DNA from: Venturia oleaginea
Lineage: Eukaryota; Ascomycota; Dothideomycetes; Venturiales; Venturiaceae
NCBI GenBank assembly: GCA_013176395.1
Contig: JABMLP010000006.1
Location: 1,364,001 to 1,428,000, forward strand
Length of the DNA: 64,000 nt
Reading direction: 5' to 3'
Every line of letters starts with the position of its first letter. The stretch's first letter is position 1. The position numbers were made by a program, and so were the translations under genes. The notes beneath the pieces were generated by a model. That model was not told where the DNA came from and ran no database searches. It saw only the letters and a list, made by a program, of their open reading frames with translations. Positions 11,301 to 21,045 of the stretch are shown here, in pieces.

Positions 11301-13673
11301 CCAAGGAATGCGTGAAGACGTCCACCATGGCAGGAATAGTGCGTTACTCGGTGCTGGCGCAGGAGCGGCCGCTGTTGGACTAGGGCTGGCTGCAGCCAGT
11401 GCTAAGAAAGCTTCTCAAGAAAGAGGTTCTACCCCTCACAACCGTGATCTAGGAGCGTCGGTCGAACAAGTGAAAGATGAGCAGTGGCGTCAACGAAGTC
11501 CTGGCCAGCAACAGTATGGTTATAGTCCTGCTACCGGCAAGATTGACGAAGGTTACATGTCTGGACAGATGCATGGAGGGGAGTTGACGCCAGATCCTTA
11601 TGCTGCGGAAGACGCAGGCTATGAGGATGGAGGCTTCGACGATGAGAACGACCCTTTCACTTCTCGGGCACATATGCGTCATGAGAGTGGTATGTCACAC
11701 GGAATGGCATCGCCGTTATATGATAGCGCCACTGGCAAAGGCATCGATCGGATCCAGTCCAAGGATATCGTCGCACTAATGGACCACCTCACTGTTCGTG
11801 ATGCTCAGCGGAATGCTCGCGACACTGAAATCCTGGTCACATTGGTTCGAAGTGCTGCGGAAACACGCAACCAGTTTGATGACATGAAGAAGTTCATCGC
11901 TGAACAGGATCGCCTCATAAAGGAGAACACCAATAGAGGAGTCGAAAATACAATTCGAGCAGTTGGAGGACCCCGTCCGTATCCCTCCAAAGGCTCTCCC
12001 GGCGTACAACGTCGCCAATACACTGACGAATCTGAGGCGACCAAGAAGAAGAACGTGTTTTCCCGTGCCATTCGAAATCTTGGTGGCAAGAGTAGCAAGG
12101 ACCTGGCCAAAATCGAGGGAATGCTTATGCAAATTCTTGACGAGATGGAAGATCTCAAACAACTTCAAGGCGGAGGTAGCAGTCAACGCGCGGGTACCTC
12201 AATTCATGGCAATACTAACAGCACAAATCTGGACTCCTATGAGAACCTGAGAGCACAAGAACCGGATCCAGGTTATGAGCCCGAGGGACGAGCAGAAACT
12301 GGATCCGACCCAAACCATTCTGATCACCTCTCAGTCCCGTCTTCCAAACAGCTTGCCATGCACTCTGGTTACGATGGCCGCCGACCATCTGACGGGCATC
12401 GGATCAGCACTGTCCTCGAAGAAGGTGAATCGGAGGATGACCATGAATACGACAACGGAGATCGCCTCCTGACTCCGACCCAGGAAGTGAAGCGCGGGAG
12501 TTCGGTGCCGATGGACACACCTCCAGAACAATCAGGCGCATTTCGACCAGTAGAGGAGACGTCAAAGACCGATAAGTCTCGGAAACACAAAAGCAACAGC
12601 TCATCCATTTTCAGCGGCTTTCCGAAGATCTCGCGATGGTCAAAGACTACAACGTCCAGCGCTCCAGACCCAGAGATCGCTCGCAATAGCACGCATCAGA
12701 AGGGCAACAAGCCATACTCTCAACACTCTCGATCAGGTTCCAACCTTGCACTTGACTACGAGGACGACGATGACTATGACATGGTTGAAAACGACAGGTT
12801 GCGCTCTCAGACGTCGTTCACCAAGCGTGGACAGACTCCTCGGTCACCATCTCCTCTGATCCCTGATGACCGACATTTCATGGATGATCCAAAGTACCAG
12901 GTTCATCGCAACTCTTTGAACCTGGAACACCCTCAGCCACGTCCCGGGCCAACGCACCGACACCAGACGTATCTCGAATCCCAGGCAGTCGGTTACAAGA
13001 ATCCTCCTACGCCCGAGGCAGACCACTGGGGCACCACTCCAGCTCTTTCGCTGAACAGAAACCGCTACTCCGGTGGCAGTCATAATCCGCCAGATCTCAG
13101 CCCGGTGTACGGTGAGGACGAGGATGCCTACAGCCAGCATTCTGCGAGCGAGCAAGCTCACAACCGAGACTCGTCTCAACAAAGCCAAGGACCTCCTAGA
13201 CCACCCAAGGTCAAGAGTGACGAAGGACCGCTTGTCCCTCCCAAAGTTCCCTTGAACAATAATCCTGACAACTCACTGACACCACCACAGCCCATTGGAT
13301 TTGGCTACTCAAGTCCTTTCAGCAACAGCGGTATGCACATTGCCAGTCCTCTAGAGCCTATTGAGGAAGTTAGATACAGCTTGGAGACGGACAACGCCAG
13401 TCTCAAGCAAAGCCGTAACAACGATATGACACCATCTCCCCGACCCACGGCGATGCAGTCGGTCCGTCGCAACATCACTGGACCACGCGACATGCCACCT
13501 CGTCGAGGCAGCCCTGGAGGAAATCTTGGCACGGTGCGAAGGAAGCCAGTTGCAGCGAGAAGCCCTGGTAAGTCGCCGCATTTGCGAATGGATGAGTTGC
13601 AACTAACATGTCTGTAGTACAAAGTCTGGAGTCGTATCGTGGTGACTCAGACGAGGAGAGTGAGACGTTCTAG
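8389..13673 (+). CDS. large intrinsically disordered protein with Ala/Gly-rich patches
   Basis: Two exons, 8389-13567 and 13618-13673, split by a 50-nt GTAAGT/AACTAAC/TAG intron, give 1744 residues. The first in-frame ATG is at 8389. The open frame extends upstream only through non-ATG codons. The protein is mostly Ser/Arg/Pro/Glu-rich and low in hydrophobics. Exceptions are three short Ala/Gly-rich hydrophobic patches near residues 454-475, 627-648 and 986-1007. Two likely helical or coiled segments occur near 1123-1185 (DIVALMDHLTVRDAQRNARD) and 1223-1262 (KIEGMLMQILDEMEDLKQLQ). The C-terminus is a Pro-rich tail ending in an acidic run. I do not recognise a named domain. The style resembles Pezizomycotina septal-pore or Woronin-body tether proteins, but that is impression only. 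Coding status is certain from the 5-kb open frame. Confidence 0.85.
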
Positions 13674-14356
13674 AGATTGAATGAGCACTGGATGTGGACA
13701 CGGTGAAGTAATGGCTGATGATGTTGATGGCCGAGGATGGTAATGAGGGTATCTTTTTTGGTCGATGAAGCGTTGATTATGGTTTAGCGGGAGTGAATTG
13801 TGGCAAACAAAAAGCATTCGATGTCGTGTTTGAATGGTACCAAGGTCGCGGCGTCCCGGTCTCCTTCATTGTATTACATACGTTTGTTGTATCTGGTAAT
13901 ACCACTGGATAGATGCACAGGCGGTTGGACAGACTGCTATCGATGGTTTCAGCTGGACATGAAGCTAAGACTTTCGCTTCCTGACAGCATGTAGGTAGTC
14001 TACTCTTTGCCTCTATTTATAGAGAATTACGTTTAATAGTTTCCATATTGGGCCTGGGCTCTTGGTTTGTGTTCTTCTCACCCCCCCGTCTCGTACATCA
14101 CGATGTTCCTTCCGCTCGCATTTCGATCACGATGACGAGCCAGAGGGGACATGCCCACAGCCAGGTAAGCAGACGCGCCAAGGAGCGACATTGGGAACTC
14201 ACTCGAGCTTCAACATCTTTCCTGAGAACTACCAGAGACTCTGCACGCGTCTCGTAGCTGTGTTGTCTGAGTAGTCATCAAGAGTGTCCAAGACCTCGCG
14301 CCTATATCAGTCCACGCATCGCTCTGGCCAATTCCTAACGCTACGTCGCAGCCATC
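13674..14356. other. intergenic region
   Basis: Holds the 3' end of the disordered-protein gene and the promoter of the 252-aa gene. I see no convincing gene or repeat. Confidence 0.5.
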
Positions 14357-15381
14357 ATGTCGGAAGTACCTCACCCATCCAAGCTCCCAACGCCGCCCCA
14401 ATCACCCTACCTCTTTCTCGACATCCACGACACCGTCATCCAAGGTCTCATTCACTTCACTCGTCAACCCGAGACTGGTCACTCACCTTTTGATACGTAC
14501 GATCTATGGCTCTACATCTTGACTCTGGGCTTCCCACGTGAGCAGGGTTACTACACCAAGTTCTACCATGAGAGTCCTCCTGAACCAAGAAAGGAGAAGA
14601 CGCTTTTCGATGAGGGGGTTGATTCTGCTGTTAGTGATGAAAGTGAGGATGAGGATGATGAGGATGGGAGTGGTGGTATTATGATTGAAGTTTGGAAGGC
14701 TGAGGGGTATTATGCTCCTGCTCGGAATGGAGCGCGTCAGTGGGTTACGACGAAGAATGAAATTGTGCTGCTTTTGTTCTGTCATGCGAGTTCGTGGGAT
14801 ACGATTGAGATGCCGATTTCCCGTCTCAAGAAGGAGTTGAGGGAGAGTTTTGTTGAGGTAAATCTGGCACTTTTTTCCTTTTCTTCCATCCTCGCTCACT
14901 TGCACTTCTATCATGTCGCTGCCTCGCGCCATAAACTCCTTCTCTTCCTACCCATCAGTCCTTTACTAACGTCCTTTACTCACGGCCTTTACTCACTTCC
15001 TTTACTCACGTCCTTTACTCACTCAATCTCCCTTCTCACTCTCTCTTCCCCTACCCACCTCTCACTCCACCACAACCACAACCACTCAACTCCACCCTCC
15101 CACCAACTAACCCACCCACCCAGATTAACACCCCCCTCCGAACCCGCCTCCTCAAAAAATGCGAAACCCTCCTCGCCTCCACCCCCACCCAAAAAGGCAT
15201 CCATACCGCCATCGCCTGCGGCAGCAACATCCGAATGTTCAAATGGAAAATCAACGAGCCAGAGTATTTCCTCTGCCATGTGAACTGGCACGTTGATTTG
15301 GGAAGTGGGATCCCATCTGCCAGTACCAGGGCGGTGGAGACGTTTATCGAGGGGATCAAGGAGGGCAGGTTTGTGAAGTGA
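14357..15381 (+). CDS. hypothetical protein, 252 aa
   Basis: Exons 14357-14857 and 15124-15381. The frame continues from ...RESFVE into INTPLRTRLLKKCETLLAS and ends in KEGRFVK. The protein begins with a Pro-rich stretch followed by YLFLDIHDTVIQGLIHF, has an acidic insertion (DESEDEDDEDGSGG, near residues 95-110), and a second half with conserved-looking Trp/Phe/His residues (FKWKINEPEYFLCHVNW). No family is recognised. The intron is 266 nt, unusually long here, and contains a five-copy 13-nt tandem repeat. Start and stop are clear, and only the intron join is inferred. Confidence 0.75.
14959..15023 (+). repeat. 13-nt tandem repeat inside an intron (5 copies)
   Basis: Five consecutive copies of TCCTTTACTCACG with one or two changes each fill 65 nt of the 266-nt intron. 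The first copy reads TTTACTAACG and so contains a consensus branch-site core. Confidence 0.85.
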
Positions 15382-15966
15382 GGGGGATCTGGTTGATGTG
15401 TATGTATACTTTGAGGGTTTGGGATGGGTGGGAAGGGGGTGAATGGCGTCGAGGCATGATTTATTGGGTGTTGACAAGGGACAGGGCATATACGAAACTA
15501 ATTGCGTCGGCATTTGATGACGGATTTAGGTGTCGAACTTCTGTATTGAGGGTGAGGGGTTCACTGCAACTGAAAGCAAATAATTTACTTACCTCTTCCA
15601 CTCTGTCTCATTTGTATACTGGTATTTCATGTCACTACAAAGTCACTCCACTTTCCCTTCGCCGGATTAGCCATTTGACATAATGTTGAAGAGACGTTGA
15701 CGTTCGGAACATGCTATCACATTCAATCTGGAGGGCAACAAGCAAGGTCACTGAAGCGCGATTAAAGTACTCCGCATGATATGATAATTTATCAATTCAA
15801 AGAGATGATAATCCCGAGCTCTGGTAAGGCTATCTGCGACCCATCAACAGCACGTTCAAAAAACGCCTTAAAATGCTATCTCCCAAAGACTCCTTCCATG
15901 GATGGATACAATAAATGAGGCGCTGAAAGAACAAAGCAGCAAACAAAAACTCGCAATCCACCACGC
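15382..15966. other. convergent 3' intergenic region
   Basis: Lies between the ends of two convergent genes. It is AT-rich in its second half and no gene is visible. Confidence 0.5.
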
Positions 15967-18149
15967 TCACGGTACGGGTACATCCAAACTCCCATTAGCA
16001 TAAACGCCCGCAAAATCCAAACCAGCCAGCTGCCCATTAATATTGTCAATCTCCTTCGTCAAATCGTCAACATTCCCACTCAACGCCTGCACCTCATCAA
16101 ACCTCCTCTTCTTCCTCGCGTCGTTTAACATCTCCGTGACCATGAATTTCTGCTCTTCAAGGACGACAAGTCGTTCCTGTAATTCTTTCTCTTCGACTTC
16201 GAGGCTTTCGATGGCGGAGCTCTGAGTAGAGGAGACTTGACTCCCTGTTTCGAGGAGGTCGTTGAAGCGGACGGAGGCCAGAGCGCTGCCACTGCTGGGT
16301 TTTACTGTACCGTTGCTATTCATTCGACTCGTGGAGCCGTGCGGTGAGGCGTGTTTCAACATTTTCGGTAGAGACTTTAATGGCAGCATGTGCAGGTGTA
16401 GGAAAGTGGAAGCCTGCCGATACAATGCTTTCTGTAATCTTGCTTGTGTTGGGCTCGAGGTGGGCATATCTCGAATTCGTCTCGCAGCACTTTCGTATTG
16501 CATAAACGAATCTGTGAGTCGCTTTCTTACCTTTGTCGCCTGATTCACTTGGTCATGCATCGGGGCTTGGTCAGGATTTTGTATGATGGCCAGCAGTTTT
16601 TGAAATTTGGGCAACAGTAATCTGATGCCACGTTCGAATTGAACAAGATTTTCGTAAGTCTTCTGGTCCATAGGTTTGGTAGACATTTCTTTGTCAAAGT
16701 CGGCCTTGCTGAATAGAGTGTGTCGACAGTCTTTGCACATCCGGACGTCGAGCATTACAGTCTGATCAGGTCCTACCCCTTTTTCTGAAAGCCTGTCAGT
16801 TTCTGGCAGGTGTGAGCAGATGTTCACGATAGGGGTAAAAGCCACTATACATACTTGCAACGTTGAGACCAACGTTGGCAGAGCAGTCGGTTCGTACATC
16901 GCCACACACCACCCGACCGCATGTGCGACAATGATGCCGTCGAAATGTGTATGTCGAAAATTCTTGTTGGCAAAATGGACACTGCGGAACATCCGCATCA
17001 TTTTCCCATGCAATGATAGTCTGCTCTAACGCTCTCTGCTGGTTCTTCGCGCCAGTCAATGGCCAGAGAATACTGCTGCCGCCAACTCCAGGATCCTCAG
17101 GAGGCGGATTCGCCAACAGGTGGGTCAACTTTGATAGACGCTTTTCCAATCGACTGACTTCGAGGTATTGTTTGTCAATCGTCTTCCGCCGTATCGCAGC
17201 GAACTCGTCTGTGTGATTTCGTTCGAGTCCTATTTCAACTCAGTATACGTCCCAGGTCAAACCATGACGGGTGTTGTACCTTTGTGATCATTGTAACCCT
17301 CCCTCGATTTGTAGCAAGTCTCACATACGCGACACCATACCCCTCTCGTTGGCTCGTGTTGCGCAGACCTCGAGAGCTTCATTTGATACATGGTGTGTTC
17401 GTCGCAAAACAGCTTCCCGCACTTCCTGCAATTGACACTGCCATTTGCGCCCCCTAACCTCTTGCCGCATGTTGGCTCCAGACACGCATCGTGATAAGAA
17501 GGTCTCTGCCAGTGTTTTCTCGTCACATATTCCTCTGGGTCTATAACTCGCGCTGGTTCAGGTACGGGCGTGGAATGACCGCTCGATGGTCTGATGACGG
17601 AAGGAGGGTCATTCGATTCGAAAACATCCAATCCCTTGAACTTTTGATTCAATACGGCAAGAGGCTGGAACTTCTTCGCCTTATCCATTTGCACTTTGAA
17701 CCAATCCTTGACTTCATCTTGCTGCACTTCTTCGAGGTTGGCGTGGGTATCGTCCAGGTGTCTAAAAGGAGGTGTAAGGATTGGACCTAAGTTGAGTTTT
17801 GGGAGGCATATACCGATTCAGCTGTAGCAGTGTCATCTATGCCAGAGTTAGCCAGTGTAGAAGCTATACCAAGTATGAAAGCAGTGCCAGGGCGTACCAT
17901 TTCCTCGTTACATATTGGACAGACAAGCCTCGAGCTAGCCGAAGCTGCGGCGGCCCGTCCAAGGGATACATTTGCGGCAAGATCGTGGTTAGGAGGAGTC
18001 GAGGGCTGTGAGGATATGGAGGATTCCGAGGGGGATAATAGGCTCACATTGCGTGAGTGATGGGGACGATTGGGGGGTGGATCGGGCTTGAGAGTCTGTG
18101 TCTTTGCGGATCCTAGAACCCTTCTCCCCTGGGTCCTGGCCGAGGACAT
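15967..18149 (-). CDS. pep7: FYVE-domain vesicle-tethering protein Pep7/Vac1
   Basis: Endosomal effector of Rab5/Vps21 in vacuolar protein sorting, related to rabenosyn-5. Five exons on the minus strand: 18149-17898, 17836-17814, 17761-17280, 17229-16855 and 16784-15967, giving 649 residues. Exon 2 is only 23 nt. A C2H2 finger (C77, C80, H93, H98) is spread over exons 1-3. Next come a first zinc-binding FYVE-like region (CRKCGKLFCDEH) and a canonical FYVE with RRHHCR at 349-354, the PI3P-binding signature. The C-terminal half is helical with a coiled coil (KELQERLVVLEEQKF) and matches the Rab-binding region of the family. Every junction restores a family-like sequence, which supports the splicing. 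Confidence 0.92.
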
Positions 18150-19387
18150 GATTATGGTGGATGTACAATTGGAGTATGGCGCATAGTAAGGACTACGGAG
18201 TACCAGCACTCAGGAGAGAGTACGAACACACCCCTCCCGAAACCAAAACCAAAACACCAAGGGTCTGATGTATCTTATACCCTTACCTCCATTCCCTCGA
18301 CAAGAATTATTAACCAAAAACCTCACCGTGTGTTGATCAATCTGTTGATAAGATCAGTAAAATGTTATATCCTGCGCGAAAAGTAGTGGGTGCTTGATTC
18401 ACTTTTCTGGCACCCGCTCAACGAACATGATACCTCCTACCCTCCATGACAAAAGCGACAGCTTACAGCCTTGGCCTCACAGTGGCATTTTCTTTGAAAT
18501 TACACGCTTCGCAATGAAGGTTGATATCGCCAAATTTTTGACGGCGACTTTCCTTCAAATGGCCAGAAATTTATCGATATCGCTCTCAGTTTGCTGGCTA
18601 CAATTCAGGCTTAGCTATCGCGGTGAGCTTCTAATTGCTGTCTCCGCTCTACCTCTTAGCGTGTAATAATTCTTCTCACGGTCTAGCCATACTCACATTG
18701 AATAGCTGAGAACCTCGCTATCCGCGACGACGATGACAATTTCATGGCTAAACGTGGTCCACTTTGTAAGCATCTATCTCTCAAAGAAGAAACACAGGAT
18801 ATACTCATTCAGAAAAAGATCAGGTTGTCAAACGCAAGCCTCATTGTGGAAAGTACCAATGTACCTAGGGTTGCGATATGGGAAGTCGAGTGATATATCC
18901 TTTCAAGAGAGGGGGGATGGAATGGGGTCAGGCGTAGCAGGGCGGTAGACGGTAGTTTGTAGCTGCTTTCGTAACGAAGTCTTCGAGAAAGAATTCAAGC
19001 TCCTTGATAGATAAGTAACCCAAATCCGATATTTTCTGATGGACTACCAACAACCGATGAGGATATCAAAGCGAGTATGCTTCGAATTGAGTTGACGAGG
19101 ATCAAATCATGTCCAAGCCAGGCTGAATTGTAGCACAACCTCCTATCGTTAGCAATCGCAACTCATGCGACCAGGATCCACTTCTCTGAAAGACGAAGGC
19201 GACTACTCGAGTTTCGGTAGCATCGCTAAATTGTTTGACGGGATTCACTCTGAAGTCCGGGGCTTCGTCTCTGCGATTTAATTAGACTTGATTTGAACCA
19301 CCAAAAGGTTGATTATTATTTTTTGGTCGACAGGCGCCACCATTTAGATTTTGTGGGGAGTAAGTCAGAGCGAGGAGCATCATCTAG
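18150..19387. other. intergenic region with weak coding traces
   Basis: About 1.2 kb upstream of Pep7, fairly AT-rich. A plus-strand frame at about 18427-18666 includes KVDIAKFLTATFLQMARNL and matches, at the nucleotide level, a stretch near 6390 (see findings). No complete gene can be supported. Confidence 0.4.
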
Positions 19388-19396
19388 TATAAATAA
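19388..19396 (+). promoter_or_regulatory. TATA box of the candidate orphan gene
   Basis: TATAAATAA stands 86 nt before the ATG at 19482, followed by a C/T/A-rich leader typical of fungal transcription-start regions. This is a motif-only call. Confidence 0.4.
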
Positions 19397-19481
19397 CGCA
19401 CTGCGATCGTGGGATCTTTTCTACAATCTTACACCATCACATACACTTGCCTGCTACCCCATTGTTCTCTACCGTTTCAAC

Positions 19482-20503
19482 ATGACCAATGATAAGCACA
19501 ATACCGCCATGAATGGCCTTCCAAGCCGGGCTTCCAGAATCAACAAGAGATTAGCCTGTCCAGAACAGTATTACAACAACCATTACAAAAAGAGGTCTAG
19601 GGTTGCCCGGCAGAACTACTACCTGTTACTCGTCTATTGCAGGCAAACGACAGCTCATCTCGAGTGCGACTCAGTTATACCCTAAAGCGAAAAACTGGTT
19701 CGGTACTACGCGTGACTCCTCCATTACAGGCGAACAGCAGCTTATCTGGACGGCAAGGGAAATACGTCCGACGCAACCCCCCGCGTCCGAATCACAAACT
19801 CTACCAACCAAGTAGAGACGGAAAGATGCCACCTCGAAGTCTCGATCAGCCTCTCTCTTCAAATACTACAGCCAAGGACAAACAGCCGACACCTCAATTG
19901 AGGACAAAGCAGGCAGAGCATGTATCTCGGTCCGTGAGAGTTGTTCGATATCCGTCTAAATGGCAAAATCATGGGCTTAAGACTAGGAGAGAATATGCAG
20001 AGCCTTTATCGGAACCTAGAAGAACCCACTAACAAAAAGAAGATTGCGATATCCCGCGTCCCTCTATCGAACAAGAAGATGCCCTATGGAGTGGCCGCTA
20101 CGAGATAGCCGCAAGTGCATACAAAGTGACGCATTCCGGCCTCGTCGACCTACTTAGCAAAGTTACCTTCCGCCTGGACGAAAAGAGAGTCCATTCCGGT
20201 GTGGCGCGCGCACTTTCAAAGCTTTGCAAACAAGTCCTTGAAGAATGGCCCCAAGAATGTGTCGAGTTGGCTTACAAGATGCGCGAACTTCCTAAAATTA
20301 AGCTTGATCGAGTACCAAACGTTGAAATGTTGCTATATTATCTAATCTCGAGGGCAGGATCGATCGACTTGCCAGGCGATGAGATGATTAGTGATAGCCA
20401 GCGAGACTGCTTCAAGGCTGCGCTGGAGGAAAAGATCAACGAGCAAGGTATATGGCTGTCTGATGAGGGTATTGAGGTCGAAGATATTGAGACGGCCGGC
20501 TGA
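19482..20503 (+). CDS. candidate orphan gene, exon structure unresolved
   Basis: A TATA-like element and leader precede an ATG at 19482 (MTNDKHNTAMNGLPSRASR). Three open segments follow in different frames: 19482-19682, 19637-20029 and 20036-20503. The last is the most protein-like and includes LSKLCKQVLEEWPQECVELA and ends ...EVEDIETAG. A CTAAC-containing stretch before AAAAAG at 20039 looks like an intron end. A 41-nt GTTGCC...GCAG intron at 19595-19635 would join the first two segments. I could not find a donor that joins the second to the third cleanly. The segment LQANDSSSRVR is echoed 29 codons later as LQANSSLSGRQ. No family is recognised. It could also be a decayed gene. Confidence 0.4.
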
Positions 20504-21045
20504 GGAATAGGAGGGCAAGGAGCGGAAGATTACCATTGAATGGTTCGGTCAGCTTGTTGATTGAGACCATGCTGGGTTCCGGGCAGATATCTGGCAAGAC
20601 AATAGGGGAACCAGACGAATAGTGTGGAGTATGTAGACCACTGAGGAGAATGTGTGCTTACGAATTGCGTTCAGCGAATTGCGTTCATGATATCAATTGG
20701 ACGGTACCGTTAACTTTTGTTGCCTCCATAGTTGAATTCGGAGTGAGATGAATGGCTTGCTTGCTGGTGGCGGGATCAATACAAGCCGAAGTAACAACAG
20801 CTGTAGCCGTATCATCAGCCGGAAGTCCGGCAAGCACAGCCTCGCTGGAGTTTATCTATGAAAAAGCAAGAAAATGCTGTTTGGTGTTGGAATGGAGTCG
20901 CTGGCGAGGGTTTATTGGGGCGGCGTTTGGCGCCAATATTTACCATAGCAACCCATGCTTCGACGATCTGTTTACGCATCTTGAAATCCTTCGAACAAAG
21001 AAATGTTAGCCAGAGATTATATTCCAATACGAGAATATTATACCA
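20504..21045. other. intergenic region upstream of exgD
   Basis: Promoter region of the glucanase gene. No other gene is visible. Confidence 0.5.
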
